Positions 42,594-52,308 are shown, numbered from the stretch's first letter. The stretch: 64,000 nt of DNA from Aquibium microcysteis (GCF_014495845.1 NZ_CP061080.1:3772001-3836000), one strand, 5' to 3'. Notes: generated by a model from the sequence alone, not told the origin. Made by a program: numbers and translations.

Positions 42594-43601
42594 CTACTTG
42601 GCCATGGCCTTGAATTCCTCTTTGCCCTTGGCGACCGCGTCGTAGATCTCCTTGGCGCGCGGGCCGAGGGCTGCGATCAGCTCGGGATGGCCGGGGGTCA
42701 CCACCGCTTCCCACTTGGCGCGCTGCTCGGGCGTCAGGTCGTGAACGAAACCGCCCTGCTTCAGATGACGCTCGGCCGACGGCTTGTCCTCGTTTGCGAC
42801 CCTCTGGCGGATCTCGGTGGTCGGAAGCACGGCGGCCTCGATGGCCTTGCGCTGTTCCTCGGTCAGCTTGTCCCAGTAGGCGGTGTGCGCCACGAGAAAC
42901 ATCGACTGATGTCCGTGCCGGGTGAAGACGTAGTGCGGCGCCGCCGACGCGGCGGGTCCGACCGCGTAGAAGCCGAAGGTGAGCGATCCCGCATCGACCA
43001 GGCCCTGCTGAAGGGACGGGAAGAAATCGGCGAGCGTCATGGTGACGTGGTTGGCCCCGAGCCGCGTGAACATCATCTGGTCGCTGGCGGTCGGCGAGAT
43101 CCGGACCTTCATGCCCTTGATCTGTTCGGGATCGACGCAGGCGATCCGGCAGAACAGGTTCATCCAGCCGCCCTCGCCGTAGCGGACCAGCGTCAGGCCG
43201 TTCTTGGCGAGGGTCTCTTGCACCATCGGGACGATGTACTTGTCGGTGACGTAGTCGCGCTCCTCGGCGCTCGACCAGAGATAGGCGATGTTGAGGACGG
43301 CCAGTTCGGGTATCGCCGGGGCCAGGCCGATCGAGGAGATGTACGCCATCTCGTAGCGGCCGCGGATCACGTTCTGGGCGATCTCCTGCTCGTTCGGCTG
43401 CTGCAGGCGCTCGCCCTTGATGGCTCCGTTCGTGGCGGTGGTGATGGACTGGGCCATCTCGTCGACGATGACGCCGAGGGTGGAAGGCGGCGCGACGACG
43501 GTGCCGATCCGCCAGGTCTCCTCGGCGGCAGCGCTACCCGAATACAGCGCCACGCCCAGTGCGAACGCCGAGATGAAATTCCTGAAACCGATGCGATTCA
43601 T
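42594..43601 (-). CDS. TRAP transporter substrate-binding protein (DctP)
   Basis: 335 residues. Signal peptide FRNFISAFALGVALYSGSAAAEE. The mature protein has the DctP fold: TWRIGTVVAPPSTLGVIVDEMAQSI, GMKVRISPTASDQMMFTRLGA, where the arginine that grips the ligand carboxylate lies, and LVDAGSLTFGFYAVG. The island thus has two unrelated importers, TRAP and Liv. The gene follows the CoA-transferase gene by 120 bases on the same strand. Confidence 0.9.
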   Translation of the reverse strand: MNRIGFRNFISAFALGVALYSGSAAAEETWRIGTVVAPPSTLGVIVDEMAQSITTATNGAIKGERLQQPNEQEIAQNVIRGRYEMAYISSIGLAPAIPELAVLNIAYLWSSAEERDYVTDKYIVPMVQETLAKNGLTLVRYGEGGWMNLFCRIACVDPEQIKGMKVRISPTASDQMMFTRLGANHVTMTLADFFPSLQQGLVDAGSLTFGFYAVGPAASAAPHYVFTRHGHQSMFLVAHTAYWDKLTEEQRKAIEAAVLPTTEIRQRVANEDKPSAERHLKQGGFVHDLTPEQRAKWEAVVTPGHPELIAALGPRAKEIYDAVAKGKEEFKAMAK

Positions 43602-43721
43602 GTTGGCCTCTCCTTAGCCGTTTGAATGCGTGAGTTCTTCCCGAGGGTATGCCCTCGTTGTCGTTCCCCTGTGTTGATGGTGCGGCGCCCGTGGCAATCG
43701 TCTCGGCCCGTGGCGACCGCC

Positions 43722-44924
43722 TCAGCCCTTCGTGTCGGGCTGTCCGCAGTATCCTTCCCTGACGGTTCGAGTTGCGGGCTTCACCGCATCGCGGTCCGCA
43801 CCGAAGCGGGCGCCGGCATGCTCGCCCAGCGTCGGCGGCGCCTGGACGCTGCTCCGTTCGCCGTTGATGCGAAGCGGATTGCGGATCCCGACGACCTTGC
43901 CGGCCAGCACGTGATCGACTTCCGCGAAGGTGCCGAGATGTCTCACCTGCGGATCGTCCAGCACCTCGCCGATCGAGTTGACGGGCGCGAACGGAACGTC
44001 ATGGGCGCGCAGCAACGCCGCCCATTCATCGCGGCTGCGCGTGATCCCGACCGCGGCGAGCTCGGCCGAGAGCAGCTGATAATTGGCGATCCGCAGCTCG
44101 GCCGTGAGGAACCGAGGATCGCGGCCGAGGGAGTCGCGCGCGCCGAGGGCATCGAGCAGCCCGAGCCAGAATTTCTCGGGAACGGACAGATGGATGGCGA
44201 TCATGCCGCCGTCGGCGCATTTCCAGACGAAACTCTGCGAGGAGGCGACGCGCGAGTGCGGGCCGTAGGCCTCGCCTCTCTGGGACAGATAGGCGAAGGC
44301 GTCCGGCGCGAACGCGATCGCGCTTTCCAGCATGTTGATCTCGACCCGCTGGCCCTCGCCCGTCCGGCGGCGGGCATGCAGCGCGGCGAGCACGCCGCCG
44401 ACCGCATAGAGCCCGGTGACGTTGTCGGCGAGCGTCGGTCCCCGCACATCGGGCTGGTCGCGATCGAGATACATATGCAGGATCCCGGACAGCGCGATGC
44501 CGACCGTGTCGTAGGCCGGGCGCTCGGCATAGGGACCGTCCGCGCCGAAGCCGGTGATGGAGCAGTAGACGAGCGCCGGATTGACCGCGTTCAGGACCTC
44601 GCGGGTCAGGCCGAGACGGTCCATCACCCCCGGACGGAAGTTCTCGATCAGGATGTCGGCATCGGCGACCAGTTCCAGCAGTTCGGCCCGTCCCGATCCC
44701 GACGCCAGATCCAGCTGGATGCTCCGCTTGTTCTGGTTGTACGCGATGAAGTTGGGGCTGTAACCGCCGCTCGTGGCCCTGCGGAAGGGGTCGCCTCCCG
44801 CAGGGTTTTCGACCTTGATGACGTCCGCCCCCATCTGGGCGAGCAGCATGGCGGCGAGCGGCGCCGTCACCATGGTGCCGATCTCAACGACCTTTATGCC
44901 GGCGAGCGGACGCATCGATTGCAT
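43722..44924 (-). CDS. Family III (CaiB/BaiF) CoA transferase
   Basis: 400 residues from the ATG at 44924. Marks are RPLAGIKVVEIGTMVTAPLAAMLLAQMGADVIKVENPAGGDPFR, the IENFRPGVMDRLGL motif, ITGFGADGPYAERPAYD with the region of the catalytic aspartate, and GEGQRVEINMLESA. It moves CoA between carboxylic acids. It begins one base after the hydratase-lyase stop, so it probably supplies the CoA ester that enzyme splits, in place of a feruloyl-CoA synthetase. Confidence 0.92.
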   Translation of the reverse strand: MQSMRPLAGIKVVEIGTMVTAPLAAMLLAQMGADVIKVENPAGGDPFRRATSGGYSPNFIAYNQNKRSIQLDLASGSGRAELLELVADADILIENFRPGVMDRLGLTREVLNAVNPALVYCSITGFGADGPYAERPAYDTVGIALSGILHMYLDRDQPDVRGPTLADNVTGLYAVGGVLAALHARRRTGEGQRVEINMLESAIAFAPDAFAYLSQRGEAYGPHSRVASSQSFVWKCADGGMIAIHLSVPEKFWLGLLDALGARDSLGRDPRFLTAELRIANYQLLSAELAAVGITRSRDEWAALLRAHDVPFAPVNSIGEVLDDPQVRHLGTFAEVDHVLAGKVVGIRNPLRINGERSSVQAPPTLGEHAGARFGADRDAVKPATRTVREGYCGQPDTKG

Positions 44925-44925
44925 G

Positions 44926-45777
44926 TCAGGCGCCCTCGGCCTTCTCGCGCGGATAGGGCTCGTAGCCGGGACGATAGGCCTTCGCGTCGATGAACTTGGA
45001 GATGCCCTGCTTGTAGCCACCCTCCGGATCGCGGAAGGCGAGCTGTCCGTTCTTGGCGATCAGATACTCGTGGGCCTGGTCGACGGTCATGTCGCGGGTC
45101 GCCTTGACCGCCTGCTTGGTGGCCCTCAGCGTCTCCGGGTTCATCGCCGCCAGATGCCGCGCCAGATTCATGACCTCGTCATGGAGCCGCTCGTCCGGAA
45201 CCGACTCGTTGATCAGCCCCATCCGCGCCGCTTCCGGCCCCTTGAAGGGCTTGCCGGTGATCGAATAGTAGAGCGCGTCGCGGTAGTTCACGGCGATGTT
45301 CATGGCCTTGCTGACCAGACCGCCGGGAATGACGCCCCAGTTCACCTCGGACAGTCCGAAGACGGCGCTGTCGGCGGCGATGGCGAAGTCGCAGGCGACG
45401 AGCTGCGTGAAGGCACCGCCGAAGCAGTAGCCGTTCACCATGGCGATGGTCGGCTTGGGGAAATTGTAGAGGCGGTGCCATTTCCACTGGTGCCCGGCCC
45501 ATTCCGCACGGACGTGCTTTGCCGCGTTGGCCGGATTGCCTTCGAGCTCCCGGAAGAAGAGATCGAGATCCATGCCGGCGCACCAGGCTTTCCCGGCACC
45601 CGTCAGGACCAGCACGAGCGTCTCGTCGTCGGCCTCGAGATTGAGAATGCAGTCGAGCATCTCCTCCTCGAGTTCAGGGCTCATCGCGTTCCGCTTTTCG
45701 GGCCGATTGAGGGTGACGGTCGTGATGCCGTCCTCCTTCCGGACGAGCACGTTCTTGTAGGTTGGCTGGAACGACAT
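44926..45777 (-). CDS. p-Hydroxycinnamoyl-CoA hydratase/lyase-type crotonase
   Basis: 283 residues. The sequence matches the HCHL (Ech/FerB) group of the crotonase family closely: VTLNRPEKRNAMSPELEEEM, AWCAGMDLDLFFRE, HRLYNFPKPTIAMVNGYCFGGAFTQLVACDFAIAA, FGLSEVNWGVIPGGLVSKAM, and the C-terminal SYRPG-like KAYRPGYEPYPREKAEG. These enzymes hydrate feruloyl- or coumaroyl-CoA and split off acetyl-CoA, giving the aromatic aldehyde. A palindromic operator stands 57 bases upstream. Confidence 0.9.
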   Translation of the reverse strand: MSFQPTYKNVLVRKEDGITTVTLNRPEKRNAMSPELEEEMLDCILNLEADDETLVLVLTGAGKAWCAGMDLDLFFRELEGNPANAAKHVRAEWAGHQWKWHRLYNFPKPTIAMVNGYCFGGAFTQLVACDFAIAADSAVFGLSEVNWGVIPGGLVSKAMNIAVNYRDALYYSITGKPFKGPEAARMGLINESVPDERLHDEVMNLARHLAAMNPETLRATKQAVKATRDMTVDQAHEYLIAKNGQLAFRDPEGGYKQGISKFIDAKAYRPGYEPYPREKAEGA

Positions 45778-45833
45778 TCATACCTCTCTGCTGCATTCGA
45801 AAGCGGGTTCTGCCAGCGCTCTCGCCACGAAAT

Positions 45834-45876
45834 TACATTAATAATGTATATTTCTGCGTTCCGGTTCGGCTGTCAA
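45834..45876 (-). promoter_or_regulatory. Operator and -35 before the hydratase-lyase operon
   Basis: TACATTAATAATGTA (45834-45848) is a perfect palindrome with one central base. A minus-strand TTGACA lies at 45876-45871, 22 bases before it. Confidence 0.7.
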
Positions 45877-45911
45877 GAGGCATTCGCACCGCAAGGGTTC
45901 GGAACCTCAAT

Positions 45912-46718
45912 TTATATAAAGTCTGTATGTAAAAACGCGTCGATGGCCGCGAGGAAGGCGTCGAGGTTGTCCCAGGGAATCATGTGTCCTGCGTCGACGC
46001 CGATGGCCAGGCCGAGCGGCAGCGTCCGTGCGATCCAGGCCGCGTCCTCGGCTCTGACGACCTTCGCCCGGGTGGCGTAGACGAGCAGCGTGGGACAGGC
46101 GATCCGCGGAACGTCGCCGTGGAAGTCCTCCTCGTGGAAGTTCCGGTGACTGGCGATGATGGCTTCCGTGCTGCAGGTCGGCAGCCATTGCAGCCGCAGC
46201 GCGACCTGCTCGTCGGTCCAGGTCGGGGTGAAGGCACGGAACTCCTCGACCGTGGCCCCGCGCGAGGCCGCATCGCGGGCGTCGAGGTAGGACGAAAGAG
46301 GCGTGGGGTAAGGTTCGCGCCCAGGACCGGACAGCGGCGGATCGGCGAGCACGAGCCGGGACACGACTTCGGGCGCGGTAACGGCCAGGCGCGCGCCGAT
46401 CCGCGCCCCCATCGAATGACCGATCACGACGGGCGCCGCCAGGCCGGTCGCCTCGATGAGGCCGCGCGCATCGGCGGCGTAGTCGTCGAGACCGTAGCGG
46501 AGGCCGGGACCGTTTTCCGAAAGCCCTCGGCCGCGAATGTCGGGGACGATGACGCGGCGATCGGCAGCGAGACGCTCCGCGACGAAGGCCCAGGTTGCTG
46601 CGGGGCTGGTGATCCCGGGGAGCAGCAGGATCGGCTGCAGCGTCCCCCGCGGATTGAAGTCGAGATAGTGTAGTCGGATCCCGTTCGACAGGCAGTGAGC
46701 GCCACGCATCTCAACCAT
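45912..46718 (-). CDS. nicD: N-formylmaleamate deformylase-like alpha/beta hydrolase (NicD)
   Basis: 268 residues. The catalytic serine is in VIGHSMGARIGARLAV, the acid lies near LLVYATRAKVVRAEDA, and the histidine in DAGHMIPWDNLDAFLAAIDAFL. The match to NicD from nicotinate degradation extends to LSNGIRLHYLDF, LLPGITSPAATWAFVAERL, DIRGRGLSENGPGLRYG and DPPLSGPGREPYPTPL. NicD removes formate from N-formylmaleamate, the product of NicX. It is the last gene of the P450 operon. Confidence 0.82.
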   Translation of the reverse strand: MVEMRGAHCLSNGIRLHYLDFNPRGTLQPILLLPGITSPAATWAFVAERLAADRRVIVPDIRGRGLSENGPGLRYGLDDYAADARGLIEATGLAAPVVIGHSMGARIGARLAVTAPEVVSRLVLADPPLSGPGREPYPTPLSSYLDARDAASRGATVEEFRAFTPTWTDEQVALRLQWLPTCSTEAIIASHRNFHEEDFHGDVPRIACPTLLVYATRAKVVRAEDAAWIARTLPLGLAIGVDAGHMIPWDNLDAFLAAIDAFLHTDFI

Positions 46719-46775
46719 TCGCTGCTCCTCGCATCACTGAGACCGGATCGGGCCGACGGGCGGTCAGCCGCCCCT

Positions 46776-47528
46776 TCAGTTGAGGACGCCGCCGCCGTCC
46801 ACGTAGATCTGCTGCGCCGTGATGAAACTGCCCTCGTCGCTGGCCAGCAGCGTGACGATCCCTTCGAGATCGCGGGGCTGGCCGACACGGTGGATGAACT
46901 TGGTCAGCGCACGGCTCTCCATCTGCTCGCGGCTGAAGGCGCCGGTGTCGACCTGTCCGGGATTGACCATGTTGACGTTGATGCCGTCCTTGCCGAGTTC
47001 CTTGGCAGCACAGCGCATCAGGCCGGTCAGCGCCGACTTGGACGCGGTATAGTGCGGGATGTGGGCCAGCGCCTCGCCGATGGCCGCGGAGCCGATGAAG
47101 ACGATGTGGCCGGACTTGCGGGCGATCATGTGCGGCGCCACAGCCGAAGCGCAGTTGAAGGCCCCCTCGGTGTTGACCTTGAAGGTGTTGCTCCACTCGG
47201 CATTGGAGAGCTGCCAGAAGGGCCCGCGCGTCAGGTTCTTCCAGACGCCGGCATTGCTGACGAGAACGTCGATGCGTCCATACGTGTCGATCACGGCGGC
47301 GACCATGGCTTCGACGGAGGCGCGGTCGGCGACGTCGACCTCCACCGCCATGCAGCGCGCGGACGGATCGTCGGCGCGTATGCCCGCGGTCGCCGTCGCG
47401 AGATCGTCCGCCGACAGGTCGGCCAGGGCCACGGCAGCACCCAGTTTCGAGAAATGCGTCGCGAGGGAAAGCCCGATGCCCCGCGCAGCGCCCGTTACGA
47501 GTACGACCTTTTCGGAAAAATTCGTCAT
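46776..47528 (-). CDS. Short-chain dehydrogenase/reductase
   Basis: 250 residues from the ATG at 47528. The NAD(P) motif is VVLVTGAARGIGLSLA, with DLS after the second strand favouring NAD. Catalytic residues lie in VFIGSAAIGEALAHIPHYTASKSAL (Ser, Tyr, Lys). The end VTLLASDEGSFITAQQIYVDGG is classical. It lies between nicD and a flavin reductase gene in the P450 operon. The alcohol or ketone it acts on is not known. Confidence 0.9.
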   Translation of the reverse strand: MTNFSEKVVLVTGAARGIGLSLATHFSKLGAAVALADLSADDLATATAGIRADDPSARCMAVEVDVADRASVEAMVAAVIDTYGRIDVLVSNAGVWKNLTRGPFWQLSNAEWSNTFKVNTEGAFNCASAVAPHMIARKSGHIVFIGSAAIGEALAHIPHYTASKSALTGLMRCAAKELGKDGINVNMVNPGQVDTGAFSREQMESRALTKFIHRVGQPRDLEGIVTLLASDEGSFITAQQIYVDGGGVLN

Positions 47529-47653
47529 GACATCCCTTCGACCGGTGGCCCGCTGCCCCGCGCGTGACGTGTCGTTCGCCCGGGCGCCCCGTCGGCGGTA
47601 TCGTCCGGGCGCCCGAGGATTGATGGGGTGCGCGGCAGATGCGCCGCGCGTGC

Positions 47654-48325
47654 CTAGCCGGCGCGCTGCGTTCCGCCGCCTGCCATGCCGATGATCGTGT
47701 CCTCGGAGATGCCCTGCGGCCGGATCTCGAACACGTCGGTGACCGAGGTGTAGTCGAGATAGCCCATACGGGCGAGCGGACGCGCCTTCAGCACGTCGAA
47801 CCGGCCTTCCGGCGTGATGTAGTCGTCGTCGATGTGGATGCCGACGACCTGTCCGATGACGACGGAATTGAACAGCCCCGGGATGCGGTTCGCGAGGACG
47901 AGCGTCTGGTAGTGCCTGCACTCGAGGCTGACCGGACTTTCCTTGACCCTCGGCGGCCTGACCAGTCTCGATTCGACCGGCGTGAGCCCCGTCGCAGCGA
48001 GCTCGTCGACCGCCGGATCCATGATCATGCTCGTTTCGACGATCGCCTCGCGCTGATCATAGGTGGCCATGTTGAACACGAACTCGCCCGTGGTCTCCGC
48101 GTTGGTGACGCTGTCCGGGCGCGTTCCGCTCGCGCGGTTCTGTGCCGAGAACATGACGTAGGGAGGGTCCCAGCCCAGGATGTTGCTCTGGCTGAACGGC
48201 GCGAGGTTGACGATGCCGTCGGCGCTGACGGTGGATATCCAGGCGATCGGCCGCGGCACGACAAGGGACTTGAATGGATTGAACGGCAATCCATGGTCGT
48301 TTTTTTCCGGCTGGTAGAACATCAA
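47654..48325 (-). CDS. Flavin reductase-like FMN-binding protein
   Basis: 223 residues of the split-barrel flavin reductase family: VVPRPIAWISTVSADGIVNLAPFSQSNILGWDPPYVMFSA at the start, ETTGEFVFNMATYD, and SPVSLECRHYQTLVL. It is longer than HpaC types and closer to the group found with diverse catabolic operons. It could supply reduced flavin to the stand-alone HpaB copy. The gene lies inside the P450 operon. Confidence 0.87.
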   Translation of the reverse strand: MMFYQPEKNDHGLPFNPFKSLVVPRPIAWISTVSADGIVNLAPFSQSNILGWDPPYVMFSAQNRASGTRPDSVTNAETTGEFVFNMATYDQREAIVETSMIMDPAVDELAATGLTPVESRLVRPPRVKESPVSLECRHYQTLVLANRIPGLFNSVVIGQVVGIHIDDDYITPEGRFDVLKARPLARMGYLDYTSVTDVFEIRPQGISEDTIIGMAGGGTQRAG

Positions 48326-48371
48326 CAGACTCGCGGGTTGGAAAAACTCGGAAACATCTCGATCGGACGGA

Positions 48372-49808
48372 TCAGGCGATGACCGCCTTGACCTCGTGGA
48401 ACTCCTCGAAGCCGAACAATCCGACCTCGCGCCCGTTGCCGGACTGCTTGTAGCCGCCGAACGGGGCTTCGAATTCGTAGTTGGGCGTCACGTCCTGTGG
48501 CCGGTCGTTGAGATAGATTCGACCAGCCCTGATGCGCCTGCCGACAGCATCCGCTTCTTCCATGCTGTCTGCGGATACGAAGCCCGCCAGGCCGTACTCG
48601 GTGTCGTTGGCGATTTCGATGGCGTGTTCCACGTCGCGGTACGGCATGATGGCCAGCACCGGTCCGAAGATCTCTTCCCGCGCGATCCGCATGTCGGGCG
48701 TCACGTCCGCGAAGATCGTCGGCCGGACGAAATAGCCCTTGTTCATGCCGGCTGGCCGGCCCTCGCCGCCGACGACCAGCCGCGCACCCTCGTCGATGCC
48801 CGCCCGGATGAAGCCCTGGACCCGCTCGAACTGCCGGGCGTTGACCACGGGACCGTGCGTGGTTTCCTCCCGCCGGGGATCGCCGACGACCAGCGCCGAC
48901 GCGGCCATCCTGACGAGTTCGACGACCCGTTCCATGTCGCTCTCGGGCACCAGCATGCGCGACGGAGCGATGCAGGACTGCCCGCTGTTGGTGAAGGCGC
49001 GAACCATGCCGTATGGAACCGACCCGTCGATGTGGCTGCCGGGCAGCATGATGTTGGCTGATTTCCCGCCGAGTTCCTGATGGACCCGCTTGACCGTCCC
49101 GGCAGCGTCGCGGGCCACCGCGATGCCGGCTGCGGTCGAGCCGGTGAACGACACCATGTCTATTCCGGGATGCTTGGAGATGGCACTGCCCACCGTGGGA
49201 CCGTCGCCGTTGACGAGGTTGAACACGCCCCGCGGCACTCCTGCCTCGTGCAGCACTTCGGCCAGGATGATGGGACTGAGCGGCGCGTACTCGCTCGGCT
49301 TGACGACCATGGTGCAGCCCGCCCCGATGGCGCTGCCGAGCTTGGCCGTAATCTGGTTGATCGGCCAGTTCCATGGCGTGATGAACCCGCATACCCCGAT
49401 CGGTTCGCGCAGGATGCGCGTCTTTCCGAGCATGTACTCGAACTTGAAATCCTTCAGGACCGCGATTGCCTCCCGGAGGTGCCCCAGCGTCGCGGGGGTC
49501 TGCAGGCCGCGGGAGAAACCGATGGGCGAGCCCATCTCCGTCGTGATCGCCCAGGCGATGTCGTCGAACCGACGCTCGTACTCGACGATGATCCGCTCCA
49601 GCAGTTCGATACGCTGCCCCACGCTCCAGGTGGAGAAGGTCTCGAACGCCGTGCGCGCCGCCCTGACCGCACGGTCGACATCCTCGGCGCTGCCCATGCT
49701 CGTCTGCGCGACCACTTCCTCGGTGGCGGGATTGACGACGTCGAACGGGACGGCGTTCGAAGGCGCGACCCACCGTCCGTCGATGTAGAAGTTCAATGCG
49801 TTTTCCAT
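48372..49808 (-). CDS. Aldehyde dehydrogenase
   Basis: 478 residues from the ATG at 49808. The catalytic glutamate is in HQELGGKSANIML and the cysteine in FTNSGQSCIAPSRML. The NAD site shows FITPWNWPINQITAKLGSAIGAG and SFTGSTAAG. Position beside the hydratase-lyase regulon suggests oxidation of the aromatic aldehyde it releases, as vanillin dehydrogenase does. The substrate is inferred. Confidence 0.92.
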   Translation of the reverse strand: MENALNFYIDGRWVAPSNAVPFDVVNPATEEVVAQTSMGSAEDVDRAVRAARTAFETFSTWSVGQRIELLERIIVEYERRFDDIAWAITTEMGSPIGFSRGLQTPATLGHLREAIAVLKDFKFEYMLGKTRILREPIGVCGFITPWNWPINQITAKLGSAIGAGCTMVVKPSEYAPLSPIILAEVLHEAGVPRGVFNLVNGDGPTVGSAISKHPGIDMVSFTGSTAAGIAVARDAAGTVKRVHQELGGKSANIMLPGSHIDGSVPYGMVRAFTNSGQSCIAPSRMLVPESDMERVVELVRMAASALVVGDPRREETTHGPVVNARQFERVQGFIRAGIDEGARLVVGGEGRPAGMNKGYFVRPTIFADVTPDMRIAREEIFGPVLAIMPYRDVEHAIEIANDTEYGLAGFVSADSMEEADAVGRRIRAGRIYLNDRPQDVTPNYEFEAPFGGYKQSGNGREVGLFGFEEFHEVKAVIA

Positions 49809-49910
49809 CCGTACCTCCGCGCGTTCGCGCCTAGACTTGCCGGACGCCATGACGGCGTCGGGAATTGAATGATGACCGGTTCCGGCACCGGCCCGCGGAC
49901 GCGCCGCGCA

Positions 49911-50951
49911 CTAGAGATCCAGCACCAGGCGCGGCGTTTTCGAACGCCCGCAGCAGACCATCATGATGCGGGCTTCAGCCTTCTCCTCATCGGTCAGGAT
50001 CGTATCGCGATGATCCGGCACGCCTTCGAGAACGGCCGTCTCGCAGCTTCCGCAGTAACCTTCCTGGCACGAGAAGGGCACCGGCACCCCGGCATCGAGC
50101 AGAACGTCCCCCAGCCTGCGGTCCGCCGGAACGTCGAGGCTCAGGCCCGACCGCCGCAGCTCCACCGTGAACGCCGCGTCCCCAGCCAGACCCGCCGCCG
50201 GGACGGCATCCTCCGCCGCGCCGAAGCGCTCGACATGAAGCACCCGTGACCTGCCATGGCGCTCGGCCGCGGCTTCCAGCGCGCCGAGCATGCCGGCCGG
50301 CCCGCAGCCGTAGACCATCTCGCCCTCCCCGACGCCGGCGAGCAGCGCGTCCAGATCGGGTCGGCCGGACAGGTCTTCCGGCAGCAGCTGGACCTCGCCG
50401 CCCATGCGCTGGCCGATCTCGCCGAGAAACGCCATCGTCGCCTGCGTACGGCCGCCGTAGACGAGACGCCACGCTGCGCCGGCCGCCTCCGCCGCGAGGA
50501 TCATCGGCAGTATCGGCGTGATGCCGATGCCGCCGGCGACGAACAGGTAACGGTCGGCCGGAACGAGTTCGAAATGGTTGCGCGGCCCCCGGACGGTGAC
50601 CACGGTGCCCTCCCTGGCGATGTCGTGGAGCTCGGCGGAGCCGCCGCGGCCGGCGGGCTCGCGCAGGATCGCCACCCGATACCGGCTGCGATCCGCAGGG
50701 TTTCCGCAGAGCGAATACTGGCGGATCCTGCCCGAAGGCAGGATCACGTCCACATGAGCCCCGGGCGTCCATGACGGCAGGATCCCGCGATCCGCGCGGC
50801 GCAGTTCGAGGACGACGACATCCGACGTCTCGAAGGTGACGCGCTCGATGCTGAGAACCTGGTCCCTCGGATCATTCATGACGGCGGCTCCAGGTACGGC
50901 ATCGCGCGGCGCGTCGGTCGACACCGACGATTGCAGCAGCGTCAGTTCCAT
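49911..50951 (-). CDS. Phthalate dioxygenase reductase-type oxidoreductase (FAD/FMN, NAD, 2Fe-2S)
   Basis: 346 residues. Order: flavin domain (RQYSLCGNPADRSRYRVAIL), NAD domain (FVAGGIGITPILPMI, YGCGPAGML), then a plant-type ferredoxin at the C-terminus with cysteines in SCQEGYCGSCETAVLEG and a fourth in MMVCCG. This VanB-like layout feeds electrons to an oxygenase. It ends a few bases after the P450 gene in the same operon, so it is the likely P450 partner. Confidence 0.92.
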   Translation of the reverse strand: MELTLLQSSVSTDAPRDAVPGAAVMNDPRDQVLSIERVTFETSDVVVLELRRADRGILPSWTPGAHVDVILPSGRIRQYSLCGNPADRSRYRVAILREPAGRGGSAELHDIAREGTVVTVRGPRNHFELVPADRYLFVAGGIGITPILPMILAAEAAGAAWRLVYGGRTQATMAFLGEIGQRMGGEVQLLPEDLSGRPDLDALLAGVGEGEMVYGCGPAGMLGALEAAAERHGRSRVLHVERFGAAEDAVPAAGLAGDAAFTVELRRSGLSLDVPADRRLGDVLLDAGVPVPFSCQEGYCGSCETAVLEGVPDHRDTILTDEEKAEARIMMVCCGRSKTPRLVLDL

Positions 50952-50960
50952 GCGCTTGCC

Positions 50961-52235
50961 TCACGCCCTGACCGGGGGCGTCCATTCGGCCATGAGGTGA
51001 TTGATGGTCGTGACGGTGAGGGTCGGCAGGTAGTCGAGCTTCTGGCCGGGCACCGCGCGGATGTCGGGAATCCTCCGGAGCAGCTCCTCGAAAGCGACGC
51101 GCGCCTCCAGGCGGGCCAGGGGATTGCCGAGACAGGAGTGACGTCCGTGACCGAAGGCGAGATGCTTGTCGCTGTTGGGACGGTGGATGTCCCATGCCTG
51201 GGCGTTCGGAAAATGGCTTTCGTCGAGACCGCCGCCGATGAAGAGCAGCCACACGAGCGAACCCTGCGGTATCGAGACGCCGCCGAACTCGACATCCCTG
51301 GTCGTGACGCGAAACAATCCGGGCGACGTCCCGCGGCGCCGCAGCGTCTCCTCGATGGCCTTGGGCAGAAGCGCCTTGTCGGCGCGGATCTGCGCATCCT
51401 GCTCCGGATGCTCGCCCATGTAGACGAGCATGTGGGCCATGAGATTGGCGGTCGTGTCGTTCCCCGCCGCGATGAGTTCGTGCAGCTTGCGCACGACACC
51501 GTGCTGCGTCATGGCCAGGCTGCCCGCCTGATCCTTCGCCTGCAGCATGACGCTCGCAAGATCGCCAACGGGACACCGGGCGCGCTCGGCGACGAAGTTC
51601 TCGAGGAAACCCTGCCCCTCGGCCAGCCGGGTCCAGCGCTCCCGCCGCTCGTCCTCGCCCATCGGCTTGCTGACGGCGTCCTTCGCCTTCGGCGTGAGCA
51701 CCGAGAACAGGTCCTCCGTCCACAGGCGGTAGTCTTCGGCGCGCTCCGGCGGCATTCCGATGAGCCCGATGATGACGTTGAGCGACAGCGGGTAGCAGAA
51801 CTCCTGCATCAGGTCGCAGCGACCCTTGTCGATGAACGCATCGATCAGGGTATTGGCGATGCGACGGATGTTCTCTTCCTGCTTCTGCAGTTCCCGCGGC
51901 AGGAACTGGCGTGCGATCGCGGTCCGGCTGCGCGTGTGTTCGGGTCCGTCCTGGGAGATGAAGTGATCCGCCAGGAAGGTGTCGGGGATCTTCGGCTTGA
52001 TGTCGTCCGGCGGCGGGACGAATCCCGTGGCGTCCGACGAGAAGGTCTCGGCGTCGCGCGCCGCACGGCAGATGTCGTCGTACTTCGTGATCACCCACAT
52101 GCGGAGCGGCTCGTAGTAGAAGACCGGCGCTGTCTCGTGAGCGCGCTTTATGGTGGCGGCAGGATCGCTGAGGAAGTCCTGACCGAAGGGATCGAAACCC
52201 TCGAGAACGGGAAAGGAAGCTGCGTTTGTCGACAT
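50961..52235 (-). CDS. Cytochrome P450
   Basis: 424 residues from the ATG at 52235, with GGAGAAGGGG upstream. The I-helix is HELIAAGNDTTANLMAHML, the ExxR is IEETLRRR, and the heme-binding loop LAFGHGRHSCLGNPLARLEARVAF holds the axial cysteine. It is a soluble bacterial class, starting the operon P450, reductase, aldehyde dehydrogenase, flavin reductase, SDR and nicD. It may hydroxylate or demethylate an aromatic or pyridine substrate. Confidence 0.94.
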   Translation of the reverse strand: MSTNAASFPVLEGFDPFGQDFLSDPAATIKRAHETAPVFYYEPLRMWVITKYDDICRAARDAETFSSDATGFVPPPDDIKPKIPDTFLADHFISQDGPEHTRSRTAIARQFLPRELQKQEENIRRIANTLIDAFIDKGRCDLMQEFCYPLSLNVIIGLIGMPPERAEDYRLWTEDLFSVLTPKAKDAVSKPMGEDERRERWTRLAEGQGFLENFVAERARCPVGDLASVMLQAKDQAGSLAMTQHGVVRKLHELIAAGNDTTANLMAHMLVYMGEHPEQDAQIRADKALLPKAIEETLRRRGTSPGLFRVTTRDVEFGGVSIPQGSLVWLLFIGGGLDESHFPNAQAWDIHRPNSDKHLAFGHGRHSCLGNPLARLEARVAFEELLRRIPDIRAVPGQKLDYLPTLTVTTINHLMAEWTPPVRA

Positions 52236-52308
52236 GTCGGGATACCCCTTCTCCACCTTTGGCACCTCAGCAAGGCGACGAAGTCGCCGGACCGGACCCG
52301 TAATTTAT

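Noticed and set aside
45908..45930. TATATAAAGTCTGTATGTA at the end of nicD as a further operator
   Set aside because: It resembles the palindrome but its arms do not pair well and it overlaps the 3' end of a coding sequence.
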